DNA from: Lantana camara
Taxonomy: Eukaryota > Streptophyta > Magnoliopsida > Lamiales > Verbenaceae
Assembly (NCBI GenBank): GCA_037501455.1
Contig: CM074861.1
Location: forward strand, 98,061,001-98,125,000
DNA length: 64,000 nucleotides
Reading direction: 5' to 3'
Of the stretch, positions 24,910-37,690 are shown one piece after another. Below the pieces are notes generated by a model. It worked only from the letters and a program-made list of their open reading frames with translations. It did not search any database and was not told the origin of the DNA. Each line of letters opens with the position of its first letter. Positions within the stretch are counted from its first letter, which is position 1. A program made the translations under genes and the position numbers.

Positions 24910-25873
24910 GCGATATAAAATTATGTAGAACATGATATTGTAATTTACTAATTTAGAACATTTACCTTTTCTTTGGGTAAGAATTTAGAACATTTACTGA
25001 AAATAACTTTTCAATTACAATAAACAATCACTTCAAAGTTTGACACAGGGATTTCATCTCATACACGATATATGCAAATTATACCTGTTGTGATTTGGTG
25101 TTGTACTATGTTCACTGAGGAAAACAGAGTTTCCTTGTGACTGAACTCGTTCATAAGTCCTCGAAAAGGCTTCAAAACTCTTCACATGAAGAGCAAGACT
25201 GAAGCTTTTGAAGACGGCGATCGGATAAACTCCAGTTTTTAGGGTTCTTCGAGTGCGGGAGATTACTACTTTCTTCAGGATTAATATTTTGTTGGATTTT
25301 TCGTTTCCTGGTTAGCGATTACGGGCCCTTTCTTATCTGTTGTCTTTGGGTTGTTCTTTCTTTATGAAACTATTCGTTTAGGGTCGATTATCTGTGTGTT
25401 TTCACTGTTTCATGATGTTCTGTTTTGCTTGTAGTTTCTGGGGATGTTTTGTTTAATCAGTCATTCCGCGTGCGTTAAATTCTTTCTTTATGATATTACA
25501 TTTGTGTTGCTGTTTAATTTATCTTGAAAATTGCTGTGTGGGAGTGGAGTAAACATATATTTGGATATGTATGCTTTTGGGTTTGATTTGATGGAACAAA
25601 ATTTATGTTATTTTCGAAAAAGGTAGGTTCTTGGGAAATAGTGTGTGCAAAGTTTACTCTTTTATGTGACTTTCTGGCAATATATATGTATACATTATGT
25701 GTTGAATAATTAGAACTATGTACATCACAAAGCGCTCGGGATATGCAGTTATTTGGTGCAGAAATTCCATCTGTAAACAAACTTTAGATTGTATGTGTTT
25801 TCAATGCATAAATTATTTTGGTTTCCTTTGTGATTTTCCAGGTTCTTACACATTGAGAGTATTTTTTAAAGGC
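24910..25873 (+). other. ASI1 upstream region with a likely 5' UTR intron
   Basis: A CT-rich and GA-rich leader-like section lies at 25120-25320. The first coding exon is preceded by a good acceptor (TGATTTTCCAG ending at 25841), which implies a non-coding first exon upstream. Its donor could not be fixed. The frame is open from 25718 but lacks conserved sequence upstream of the acceptor, so the chosen start is the ATG at 25874. Confidence 0.5.
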
Positions 25874-28800
25874 ATGTCCCTTTGTATCAAAGCAGAGGGT
25901 CTTGAGGAACCCGTATTCCAGTGGGGCAAGAAAAGAGGCATTGGAGGGAAAAAGAAAGATGTCCAGTTTTATGAGTCATTCATGTATGATGGGGTGGATT
26001 ATAATTTATATGACTGTGTATATATGTACAAGGAAGGGGAGCCGGCTCCGTACATTGGAAAGCTTGTTAAGATTTGGGAAAATGCGGATAAGTCTAAAAG
26101 GGTAAAGGTTCACTGGTTTTTCCGGCCCTCGGAAATTGTTTATTATCTGAAAGATGAAAAGGTGTTAGAGAATGAATTATTTTTGGCTTCTGGTGATGGC
26201 ACTGGTCTTGCGAATCTGAATCCCCTGGTAATTAAACTCCATTTGAATTTGACTTATAAATGCACCAGACTTATAGTGCATTGTTTACTACTTTACTACT
26301 TTACTACTTTTTAAGTAAAGATTATGAGCTGCACAAAATTAGGTTACTTGAATTCTGATAAGATGTCCCTTGGAAAAAAAGTGCTGGAAGGGTTTTTTTT
26401 GCTTTATCTAGTTTAGGTGATTGATAATCTTTCCACCCCGACCCTGCCTCAAATTTGGGTAATTTCTCGTTCGTTGTGTTCAGCATGCATGACGCATAGA
26501 TTTTTCAAGGTGTGGTTGTAGCTTCCAATTTGTAATTTGTTGGGCTTGTGATGAGATTATATTAATTTGGAGTTTTAGATTAGAAGAAAGCTGCATTTTG
26601 TATTGTCTGCTCCATTGAAACTGATAAAGCGTTCGGCTTCATGGATTGAAACATATTTATGATATAGTCTATTTGTGCACACCCTTGTATCAAGTGTCTA
26701 ATGAAGTACTAACTTGTGGAATATCTTTTTTTATTTTTATTATAGTTTTCTGAAATCACTTCCCTCGGAGTAAGTAACGTGTTCGTAGATATCTTTTGTC
26801 CACTTCTTATATGATGTGCAAACATGTACAGATGCCTCAAATCTTTCGATGTATATTGGGGGCACACCCTTACATACTTAAAAGAAGGAAATGTCTATTT
26901 TGTAATTTCTGTGGTTAACTATTTCTGGTCAATTAAATTGAGGGTGTTTCCATGTATCCATTATTATATCAGGAAGCGATTGCTGGAAAATGCCATGTCG
27001 TCTGCATTTCAACGGACACTAGAAATCTACAACCCTCAGCTGAAGAACTTGAAATGGCTGATTATGTCTTTCACCGCATATTTGATGTTAAAGGCTGTAC
27101 AATATCTGATAACGTCGATGATATTGTTGGTGGGCTTGACGGTATGCTGATTTTTATTTATTTCTTAACATTTTAAAACTCTTATGTGGTTGGAACTAAC
27201 ATAAGATGAGAAAGGTTGCTGTAATGGTTCAGATCGTGTCCACCTCATGCATTTTTCTTTGTCATTATTGTTTCAGTTAAGTTTGTATTTAACAGAAGGC
27301 AGAGTGTCGGTACAGTTGGTGCTTCAGTACTTGGTTCCAGTTGCAAAGATCAGGACGGGAACATAGTTTCATTCAAAGAAACACTGAAGCTTGGAGGTAA
27401 GAGCTCACCTCAACAATTGGATGATGTGAAACTGGTTGAAAATGGTATGTTAAATACGGAGGATAAAAATGCAAAGCTAGTGAAGGTGAATAAGGAAAGT
27501 TTACTTCGAGAATGTTCTTCTGGTGTTGATGAGAGAACGAAATCTGCACGAAAATCTGGTAATGTAGATGATAGACCATCAAAGAGAGCAAAATCTGATG
27601 ATACAGTTTTATCCTTGAAGGCCAAAGACGTGAATGGTGTTGTTAAGGATTCTGTTGGGTTAGGAAAAGATGTGAAACAGGCTGAAGTGGCTAAAGAAAA
27701 AACAAACTCTGGTCGTGCCGTGGAAGCTGTTGGTCTTGATAAAGATGTGAAATTAACTAAAAATTCTAATGCTTTGCAGGGAAAGCAATCCAAATCAAAT
27801 GCTTTTCCATCTGATGAAAATCCAGAATCTGCACATGCGAAAGATTCTGTTAGCACTGGAAATGGAAAAAAATTGGGTGAAAAGTTGAGTGATCTTAGGG
27901 AAAAGTCACCAACAAAAGCTGTTTCACCTAATGAAACAGCCACACATCAAAAAACGAGTTTCCCCAATGTTGAAACACCAAAATCAGGAACTAGTAAGGA
28001 CATTGAGGGATCTGGGCAAGCTTCAAAATTGAAAAGCTCGAGTGCTTCAACGAAAAGGCCGTTGAAGTCAAGTGCTAATTTGTCCAAGGAAAAGTCGAAT
28101 CTTGGACATGAAGCTTGTCTTGAGAACAATGACTTAACATTGGAAGGACGGACTGCAAAGAAAGGAAAATTGGTTGATCCCATCAATATGACAAATGATA
28201 ATAACAAGAATACCATTAAGAAGTTGGAGGAGAAGATTAGTGTTGGTGAAACACAACCTTCGCTTACACATTTATCTTCTTATGATAAGAAGGGAAAATC
28301 AAGACTTGGCAAGGGGGCCTCAATGGAGTATCATAAAGAGAAAGTGAAAAAGGTTTCTAATGATAAGTTGCCAAATCCGCTAACGGCATTTGAAGGCGAT
28401 GGTGGGAAGAGTGGAGGCCAAATATTTGAAGTCACTCAAAGACCAAATGCCGTAAGTTGAGCCTCAAGCATTATTATGTTCTTTTGAAATATTATGTAAT
28501 TATAGTATTTCATCATGGCTTAGAGTTACAATTGTGATGGGAAATAGCTAAATCTTCTCATACATTGTGATTTATTTCAAAATCCATCTTAAGTTATCCA
28601 AGCACCTTACCCTTAGATGACCAAGGATTTAGAGATTATTGGTGAATTAAAACCCATTGGCATTAGTGATAAAACTCTCTATTCTTGTGTATAAAGGGAA
28701 TTACTAATCCTTTGCTAGAACTAGCATGGGTTGCCACAACATTGATGATGAGTAGAATTCAAGCATTTGAAGTAGCTTGAAGGACAAATGTTTAGCATTG

Positions 28801-31800
28801 AGCATGATAATTTATGTGCAACCCTTCCATTGATTTCAATAGCTTTCCATGCTATAGAAAAATAATTCCGATGAAAATTAGGTTGATTTTTTTTATACAT
28901 CATGAAATTTTCTTTATCATTAATGAACCTATCAACATTTATCTTTTTAAGTAATGCTTTTGGATGGGCAAGATTCGAAGGGATCAAAGTTAGTAGTCAT
29001 TAGTTGGAATCATTTTGATGGGACAAGAATTTGGCTTGGATAAGTTTTGTGGAGTAGAGAAACTATAATTTTTTTCTTTTAGGTTTTCCCTCTTGGCATT
29101 TCTTTGTTGGTTCAAGTACTACAAAGGCTCAATAAACGGGCAACACTACCTCAGTTGCTCCATTCACAAGATTAAGGTTCACCCTTGACCTTGCTTAAGG
29201 ATCCAGTGGTAACCCTCTAGACCAACACCAATTGACCTTTTGGAGAGGAACTCACGTGGTAGGTGTGAACCATAGTTTTAAAAGGCGAGAGGCGAGAGGC
29301 GGGCGAGAGGTACTTTTTCAAGGCGAGAGGCGAGGCGAGAGGCGGGCGATAAAAAGGCGAACAAGGCAATATAATATAAAAAATAATATATATTATATAT
29401 ATATATTAAAATAGAAAAACTATGCTATATTTTAAAAAGTTTGTAAGTTCAAAACTTCAAATATAACTAATAATTAATAAATAAAGCTAAAGGCTATAAG
29501 TGTTTTCTTTTTATCTAGGTTTATATTACGTTTTAATGTTATTTATTAGGTAATCTTTTATTTTAAATTGAAAACTAAAATTAAGCCCATTAAAGTAAGC
29601 CCATTAGTACTCATTAAATATCATAAACCTAGCAAGAAAAGATCTGAAAATTTATGTGGAAGAAAAAGCCAAGAAAAGATGTGAAAAATTCTCTAGGGAA
29701 GAAAAGGCGACAAAATAGATAACGCCTGCCCGAGAAAAAGGCGAGAAAAGGCGTCGCCTTGCATCGCCTCTCGTTATTTGCCTCGCCTGGGCTGAGAGAG
29801 GCGCTCAGCCCTCGCCTGGCCGCCTGGGGCGCCCGAGGCGAGCAAGGCGAGCGCCTTTTAAAACTATGGTGTGAACATTAGAGAACTTTAGGCGTTAATG
29901 TACATCTCATGCCAATTTTGGTCACATTTGGATTTATGCGGAGATATGATGTAATGTGGACGTTGTGTTAATCCTAAAACCAACGTCCTTATGCTTTTTA
30001 GGTTTATAAATTAAGTATATGTTTACACTTATCATAATGAGTTAAATGTATAACTTGGTTGTCTATAGGGAAAATGTTATGGGTTATCTTAGTCAAGGGA
30101 AAAAATATGTACTCGATCTTCGGGAGAATGAGTGCTCCAAAAGATTGTGAGCTTAGTTGTTGTTTGTCTAGCAACATTGATACTATTGCACAAACCATTT
30201 AAACTTGACATTGGCAAGTGTTTTCACGTGGCTCAATTTTACCAACGCACATGTGATTAGTTCAACATCCATGTTTAAACTTCCTATTTTTGCTAAAATG
30301 AATTTTATGTCCTCCGAGTTAGTAAATGCTATTGAGTTTAACTTAAAACATGTTCCCATATAACATCTAAAACCCTTTTACCTCATAGGTAGTTTTGTTT
30401 CATCTCCGTAGCAATAATGTGATGGGTGTTCTACATGTGCTAAATTAGATGTGAAGTTTATTCTAATGAAGGATCCATAAGATGTATTGTTTGTTGTAGA
30501 TTATGGGGCATGTTTTGCGCTAGGATGGTTAATAGTGGGAAATAATATGAGTGGGGCAAAGAAGTGATATTGGAGAACAATAAAAAGCATTCGGTGGCCC
30601 CTTTTCAAGACCTTCTACAATTTGACCAACAATGTTTGTTGAGGACTTCATAGTTGTGGTTTGGATTGAACAACCTTAGAAAAGTGTACTTGTGGCCAAA
30701 ATGTGCTAAATTTGGCTCTTCTTCAAGATCAAAATCAAATGTTGTAGAATTTGTAAAGTTGAAAGATCTACTTGGGAACATGTCAAGTTTGTTGGTGCGG
30801 TCTTGATGTCAAATTTGGTGCTTGATGGACGTTGATCAATGATGCTAATGGAGATGGAAATGAATGAATACTAAATCTAGATGGTTTGTTGAGTGGTCAA
30901 TGTTGGTGATCTAATGGTGGCGGATTAATGAGTAGATTGATACACAAATTACCTTTTAGTAGTATCTTTATCGAGCTAGATTATGAACTAGTTTATTGCT
31001 TTTGTTGAGTACTTACTTTATATGGGGAACAATAATATGTTATCATCCAAAGGATAATGACTTTTTGACTACCTACCTATTCGTTTTATATGTGGATCAC
31101 CATCTAAAGCATGTGGATTTTGACACCATAGGAGTCGATTCGTTAAAGAGACATTTGATCTCACTAGGACATGCCTCAGAAATGGATTAAATGAGGGCAA
31201 AAATGTATTTCTTTTGACGACATATGCTTGTAGATCGTGTTTTGCAAATTTCTCATAGTTTAGATGATCCAAAGAATATAAAAGTTTGGGCGGTTAAGTT
31301 TTAAAAACGACATGATGATTAATTTTGCCTAATTCTTAATTTGTATATGATTGTTATACATATTATTCCTTTTTCTAATTATATTCCATTTCTTGTTTGA
31401 AGTGTTTGCAAAAACTTCTGTTTTTGGAAAATTGAAGTAGAAGCGGTTACTGTTTGGGGAATGGGGTTGAAGAGTGAAAAATTAAAATAAAAGTAGTTAA
31501 GTGTCTTGGGAAAAGTTGGAGAAGTACTTTTATTAGACTAAACAAGTTGTCATGTATTGACAAGCTTATTTCTACTTAAAATAAATGGAAGCTGATTTTT
31601 CAAACACTCTCAAATTGAGGAAAAGCAAAAGGTACTTTTTTTTTTTTTTTCCTTTTTGAGTTAGCAAACACTCCCTTTATTTTCCTCAATACTGAAATAG
31701 ACTAGTTTTTTGCGGGTAATCTAATGGTGTGCATTAATCATGTTCATATATAATTTGTTTTGATATATATCTTAAAATTTTGTTCGTAGAAGGCGTATGA

Positions 31801-33355
31801 ACACTTTCTCAGACATTAAACTGATGTATATGGTTAATGTGAAATGCGACTCATGTTAATGGAGATTTATCCTACTAATTTTCTTAATTTGTAGAGCTCA
31901 TTTTGTATTATTTTGCAAGTATTATTATGTTGCTGTTAAAATTCTCTTCTGACACTCGTTGTCTCCCTTTATTTGCAGGAAAGGAGTAAATGGATGAAAT
32001 TGGTGAGTTCCATCATTTGTTCATTATTTACTTGAATCTTTTAGTGCTTCCATGCATGTATAAATTGAAAGGATAAATGAGTGTTTAATTTAGCGGTACA
32101 TTTTCAATTTTTGTTATTGAATTCTTTATTTTTGTCGTCAGCCTTGGGAAGATAGGATGAAGACTGCTCATGAACAAGGAAGAGTGGTTTTACTCCAGAA
32201 TTTAGATCCAGAATATACTTCGGGAGAGGTTGAGGTAAGATCACCCCACTTATTATGAAGTCTTTTGCGTATAATTCAGTTGCCTATTTGCCCCTTCGCA
32301 TTTTCTTTAGTGTAGTATATTGTATGGTGTCGAGACTTGATTGCATATTATCTTGTTATTTTCAGGATATTGTCTGGCATGCATTTAGAGAAGATTGTAC
32401 GGCTAGAGTGATGCAACATACCGCAACTTCTAATCCGCACACAGGTATGTTGGCAAATACACCATTTTGTGCTTTACTATGTTCATTTGCTACGGTATTT
32501 TGTTCTTAGGCTATGTTTGGATCTAAGCATTTGAATTTGTGGGAAGGATTTGAAGGATGGATTCAAATGGCTTCATATTTGAATGGATTTCAACTTTAGC
32601 ACAGTGATCCCGAAATTAGTTTCAAATTACGAGTGCAAAGATTAGAAATCCATTGTAATAGAAACTTATCTAAACGAGTTCGATGGATTTGTTATTTCAC
32701 GTTTGTTTTGATTCGCGTTCCTGATGAAATTTTATGGTCCAGGTCAAGCTATTGTTATATTTAAAACAAGGGAAGCATTGGAAAAAGTTGTGAAGAAACT
32801 GGAGGAAGGATGCTTAATGTTGCCAAATGGAAGGTGTGTGCTAATTTAATCTACTACTTATTCCCAGTTAATGGATGGAATCTGAAAACTTTCGTGTTTG
32901 CAGGCCTATGGTTGTTTGTGCCGGTGTTTTTCCTAAGTTGTCCGAGAAACATACATTTGTTGGTCATTTGAACATTGACAAAGCCAAACGTCAAGTACAA
33001 CGGGAATTGGTACCCTCTCTCGCGCCCTACACACAACACACATGCGCACAGTGGGGGTATTGTTTGTTTTAACGTTCATTTTGGAATTTACAGAAAGACG
33101 CGGTCTCTACTTCCCACTACTCCCAGAATAACACAATTGAATATGAGATGGCCATGTCCTGGTGCTTAATGCAAGCCAAATCTGACAAGTGGTGGGCGAA
33201 GCTTTACGAGGTGAAATAAGCTGAATCTTTTAAGCATATGTCCGGTTTACTATTTGCTCGAATTTGCAACTTCTCTTAAAATGCCTTTCTTTTATGATTA
33301 TTAGCAACAAAGGAAAGAGATAAAGAAACTCGCGGGTGGTCTCAAGTCGAAGTGA
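25874..33355 (+). CDS. ASI1: ASI1/IBM2/SG1-like BAH and RRM domain protein
   Basis: Family role: a nuclear chromatin- and RNA-associated factor that works with EDM2 and AIPP1 to allow full-length transcription and distal polyadenylation of genes with heterochromatic introns, such as IBM1. Coding exons: 25874-26227, 26973-27141, 27277-28451, 31979-32002, 32142-32234, 32366-32444, 32743-32833, 32904-33009, 33094-33210 and 33305-33355. All borders are GT-AG and in phase, giving about 752 residues. A BAH domain spans roughly residues 30-165 (QFYESFMYDGVDYNLYDCVY, then YIGKLVKIWE, VHWFFRPSEI, ELFLASG). Exon 3 encodes a long charged, Lys/Ser-rich linker. An RRM follows at about 585-675 (GRVVLLQNLDPEYTSGEVED), then a conserved end with WCLMQAKSDKWWAKLYEQQ. 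Exon 4 is only 24 nt and follows a 3.5-kb intron. No disruption was seen. Confidence 0.93.
28452..31978 (+). other. Long intron 3 of ASI1 (3,527 bp)
   Basis: Donor GCC/GTAAGT and acceptor TTTGCAG/GA. It contains the hAT MITE at 29271-29868; the rest is AT-rich without a conserved frame. Small open frames inside (for example 30996-31190) show no family signature. A T tract lies near 31637-31651. It makes up nearly half of the gene's genomic span. Confidence 0.85.
29271..29868. mobile_element. hAT-type MITE (598 bp) inside ASI1 intron 3
   Basis: Perfect 17-bp inverted ends CATAGTTTTAAAAGGCG and a perfect 8-bp target duplication GTGTGAAC (29263-29270 and 29869-29876). Both subterminal zones consist of GGCGAGAGGCG-like motifs; the core is AT-rich. 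No transposase is encoded. Intact ends and TSD indicate an insertion that has not decayed far. Confidence 0.92.
32512..32700. mobile_element. Possible small insertion in ASI1 intron 6
   Basis: GGCTATGTTTGGATCT at the left resembles the terminal phrase of several plant MITEs, and an inverted TCGAACTCGTTTAGAT lies near the right. The match is weak and no target duplication was found. Confidence 0.25.
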
Positions 33356-33909
33356 AGATCACTGCCTATCTATTGTTGCTTTTCGTGGTGAGCAATTCCA
33401 GTAACTGATATTTTTGATGCCAAAACTTTTATGTTCTTGGTTTAGGCTTAGGATTTACATTTCTTAAGGGAATGTACCCTCTCCCTCTCGCGCGCGCTCT
33501 CCCTCTCTCTCTCTCTCTCTCTCTCCCCCTCCCGTAGGAGTTGATTGCTCTCGTGGTGGTTTTGAAAATGATTGTTTTCACCGTTTCTGATGCAGGGAAT
33601 TTGGCTATTTCTCGATTGGTTTACTCGGCCCGGTCACTATGCTCCGATATGTCAAACGGGGTGTTTTTCGTTGTGCATATGTAGTTTACAGAGCGACTCC
33701 GTAGGTGAGATATGGCTGATTTTTAGCTTGCTTGATCAAAATGTAATATAGTTTCGGGAACAAGTGAATGCAAGGAAAGCCGAAAGGCCATTGAGCTGAG
33801 TTTTAAGATATTGTTAGTTGGAAATTTCCTTATGCACCGTCTTTATTTATTCAAAATATAATTTACATGATAAATATGAAATTATAATTATAATGGTTGG
33901 GAGTAGTAC
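33356..33909 (+). other. ASI1 3' region
   Basis: Presumed 3' UTR and downstream DNA. A possible 3' UTR intron ends in the pyrimidine tract plus CCCGTAG at 33484-33538. No polyadenylation site could be chosen with confidence. Confidence 0.4.
33479..33533. repeat. Pyrimidine (CT)n microsatellite
   Basis: CT-rich run with a CGCGCGCG interruption and about ten uninterrupted CT units, just downstream of the ASI1 stop codon. Confidence 0.85.
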
Positions 33910-34255
33910 TAGGGATGGCAACGAGCCGAACCCGAACTCAAGCCCTTTGAGTCTTGGCTCGTGGCTCGCGAGCCCATTTATTTAATTAAAAAATAATATT
34001 TTAATTTTTATAAATATAAATATTTTATTAATATATAATATTATATATATATTTATTAAATTTTTATACAAAATGAATAAAAAAATAATATATTTATTAT
34101 ATATATTCATTTAATATATATTATTATATATAAAAATATATTAAATTATTAAAAAAATTAATTTTTTAATCAAAAATAATATTATTGTGCGAGCCTCGAG
34201 CCGAGCCGAGCCAGAAAAAAAGGCCAAGGCTCGGCTCGGCTCGTTGCCATCCCTG
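33910..34255. mobile_element. hAT MITE with GGCTCG subterminal repeats (346 bp)
   Basis: Ends TAGGGATGGCAACGAGCC and CAGGGATGGCAACGAGCC (reverse complement) match the 1.9-kb hAT at 9366-11301 in sequence and in GGCTCG-rich subtermini, so this is a small relative. The core is almost pure AT. An 8-bp target duplication is not recognisable at these borders. Confidence 0.75.
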
Positions 34256-35534
34256 ACTTGGGACCATGACTACTTGAACATAGTAAACTCTAATCATTTT
34301 TATATAGTATTTGTTACTCTTCTAAAAATATAGATTTGAAAATCTGCCATGGGTAAAGCATGATTATGTATAATATTAGTAAGATAGTAGTATATTTTGT
34401 GTAATCGAGAGGTCAAAAAAATAGTACAAATATACTATATGAATCTGAATAAATTTTGTTATTCACCAAATTGACTTAATTTAAATTTTTGATCGAGCAG
34501 CACTATACTTAGAGATAGACAGATAGTTTACTTTATTATAAATGGGTATATAAGTTATTTAACATGTCAATTTTTATATTTACTAAAATATTGTGAGAGC
34601 CTTAAAATATTTATTAAAATATTATAAAAACTCTTTACTATTGGCAAAACTCAAGAAAATATAAGACTACACTATGCTATTTAACAACTCCAAAAAAGAG
34701 TTTCTAATTAATTAAAATAATCTATGGTAGTAAAGGTATTTAACAAAATTTTAACATAATTATATTAAAAAATCCAACTAGATAATTAACTAAGAAAGTA
34801 AACATTTTCTTATAATTTAAAAAATACAAATATTTTAAACAAAAGTTGAAGAAAAAGAAAAATTTTGTATTAAAAAAATGTATAATCTTACTAAATCGTG
34901 ATTTTAGGAATACTCTAGTTAAAAGTTAAAACATATTGTTCGTATAATTTGGACCAAAAAAAATATATTGTTCGTATAATTGTGTTTTGAATGTTTTACC
35001 ATTAAAATATTAAATAGTATAATTTAAATTATACTATTATATTAAGCAAGAGACCCAAGTTTAGTCTCTTGGACTCAAAAAATATTTTCTTTTCTATTTT
35101 TTTATTAACTTTTTTCATCCGACTTTATCTCTTGCACGTTTTCTTAACTTTTCTCTTCTTTCTCATTATCTCTCTTCGTAACTCATCTTTTCTTTCTCAT
35201 TACTTAGATTCTCATCTCTTTTCTATCTTTTCACTTATACTTTAAAATTTTATAATAACTAATATGATATTATTTTATGCCATCATTCATTTATTTATCA
35301 TAATTTAGTTATTATATTAAAAATAATTATAGAATATATATGTAATAAAAAAAATTTAATTTTAATATATTTATATAAATAATTATTTTTTTATTTGTAC
35401 ATGCATAGAATGTGCAGAGTTGCTAGTATCATATTAGATGTGTATGAAACTTCGAGTGTGGTTTTACTACTCAAGATCTGTACCGAGTAAAAGTGAGGTG
35501 GGATGAATTTTTTATTTTGGGATTGAAATTTTTA

Positions 35535-35582
<48 letters not shown>

Positions 35583-35867
35583 CTTTGCAACTTAAAAAAT
35601 ATTCCTTTTACTTTGTAATTTAGAAAATATTCATAACTTCAACTATTGTTTTTTAATAAAATACAACCTGATTCCATTAATCGCATGACATGTGAAAAGA
35701 ATTTCGTATACATATAATTAGCTATACTTGTTCAATATTTAGTTTGGCAATTCACATAAATTAGCGAGTAAATAAAAATTTATAATTTTAAATGGAGCGT
35801 TAGTATCGCACATTAGGTAACTACAACCTGAATCTTGTTCGGCCAAACTAATATAAAGAGGGGAAGT
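34256..35867. other. AT-rich intergenic region
   Basis: No reading frame or complete element was recognised over about 1.6 kb. Contains a duplicated ATATTGTTCGTATAATT phrase near 34930 and 34966, a CTTTTCTC-rich pyrimidine stretch at 35085-35230 and a (TA)n run. Confidence 0.5.
35538..35581. repeat. (TA)n microsatellite
   Basis: About 22 uninterrupted TA units. Confidence 0.95.
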
Positions 35868-36399
35868 TGTTGGGAATAGTGCTATAAAAAGTAGATCAGT
35901 AGTAATCTGCTTTGGTACTTTTATTGTATAACAGAGAATATTTGAATAATAGACATATGATTGTAATTATAGGCAAACACTTCTTTATATGCATTGGGTG
36001 TTTTGTATATTTTCGGTTATGTGAGCATATATAGAACTCTCCTAATCCATCAAACTTTTAGAACTTTGTCATTTACGTTAATAACACATTAAATAAGCTG
36101 TAATCTAAGCTGGATTAGAAATTATTTTAATTCGATGAGTTCAACAGACAAGTGAGAGTGTTAACTAGACTTGATTGAGACTTGTGCGATTGCGTCCTTA
36201 AGAAGGAATCATTTTATTTCATGGGGGTGATAAAAGTGCATGATAGATATGTATGCAATACACAAGGGTGCTTATTATAGAATGGGTATATTGAGATGTC
36301 TCGTGTGAGAAAATTTCTAAATGAGAAAGAAAGTATATACTTTTAGAAGTGGAAACTTTCAGATTAAGAAATATCTCACAGTTAATGACATGATTCATT
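35868..36399 (+). mobile_element. Copia LTR fragment (family A), plus orientation
   Basis: Starts with the exact terminal TGTTGGGAATAGTG and is the inverted equivalent of the right-hand 515 bp of the LTR at 37927-40034 (39520-40034). It stops abruptly inside the LTR where the next fragment begins. Confidence 0.75.
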
Positions 36400-37690
36400 T
36401 GTTGGAAAACAAGTTCGAAACGCAGCGGAAATATAAAATTTTTCAATAAGGAATCGTGGACTTGCAATTTTTATTCATAAAAGAAATAAGAAAGTTTCGT
36501 AAACTTTCTTTTAATTTAATCTTTCTTAAAGTGTTTTGAGTCGTCCTTAAACACTTTTCGAGCGGCAAGAATCACTCGAACGTTCTTTCTTCAAAACTTC
36601 AAGATAGAAGCCCTCAAAAAATATCTAAACTAGTTCTAGATCACGATCACGATCACACCAGGGAGAATACTAGTTGTGTGGCTTGTATTTTGACTAGTAT
36701 AGATTGAGTTTTTCTTTTCGTATTTTTTCATAAAACTGAGATGTTTCAAGAATATCGATTTAAAGAACAAAAGAGAAAATCTCTCTCCATTTATTAGGTG
36801 AAAAATGTCTTACCCTAGCAGAGAGAAATGGCTTCATTTTCCTTCTCCAATTTTCGTAATAATAAAATTACTAGTTAATTTTTATCTCTTAATTAACTAA
36901 TTTAGGATTTCTTTATTAAAGGTAGTTAATTTTGATATTATCTTTAACTTATTTATTTCATAAATAAATAAGTTAAGATATTATCCTTATTTATTTCATG
37001 AATAAACTAGGATATTATTCTTTATTTATACATTAGGATATTATCCCTTACTTATTTAATAAATAAAATAAAGTAGTATATTATCTTTTATTTATTTCAT
37101 AAATAAATCAACTAATATTATAATTAATAATTAATTCATAAATTAATTATTTATTGGTCTCATTTTCTTGAATGAGTCTTTTATTAATTCTTAATTAACT
37201 AAAACCCAAAATTTAATTATACAATATAATTAAAATAAGAACACTCACACGCACAACACGAGTGACATGGGCCACACCTGTCACACATCCCACACGTGCC
37301 AGTGCACATGTGGGATCCATCCGGTTAATTTTTTTTACCTTGTGTTGGTTAATCCGATTAACCCTTACCAAAACCCTCGTGACCTCACATGTGTGTGTGA
37401 TTCTTTAGGTTCATTATTCGAATAGCAGTGACCATAATTAATTAATATTTAATTAATTAATTAGTCCACAGACCACGCATTTGTAGTTTAGCAACAAGAG
37501 TGTGACCCCTAACCGAATAACAGATTAAATCAAAGAACCTTTCTAGTCAGTGTCATACCGTGAAATATGATCCTCCTACCAAACCATCTCTCGGTTAAGA
37601 TTTAGGGCACGAGAATAAATAGAACCCTACTTATCTTATGTTAAAGCTAAGTTCGTTTTGTATCAATTTGATCTCGATTGAATAAACTCT
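36400..37690 (-). mobile_element. Copia LTR fragment (family A), minus orientation
   Basis: Starts with an LTR terminus TGTTGGAAAACAAG and contains AACGCAGCGGAAAT, GTGTGTGTGATTC and the AACCAAATC-type blocks in the order of the 37927 LTR, matching its left 1.3 kb. It breaks off near 37690 without reaching the other terminus. Confidence 0.75.

Noticed and set aside
26824..27150. A 108-codon frame overlapping ASI1 exon 2
   Set aside because: It runs in a different frame from exon 2; the frame EAIAGKCHVVCIS from 26973 with a good acceptor fits the BAH domain and splice phase.
27410..27943. A 177-codon minus-strand frame
   Set aside because: Antisense shadow of the Lys/Ser-rich ASI1 exon 3; the sense frame is continuous with conserved BAH sequence.
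33910..34255. An 8-bp target duplication for the small GGCTCG hAT
   Set aside because: Flanks AGTAGTAC and ACTTGGGA do not match under any border tried; the element call rests on termini and subterminal motifs only.
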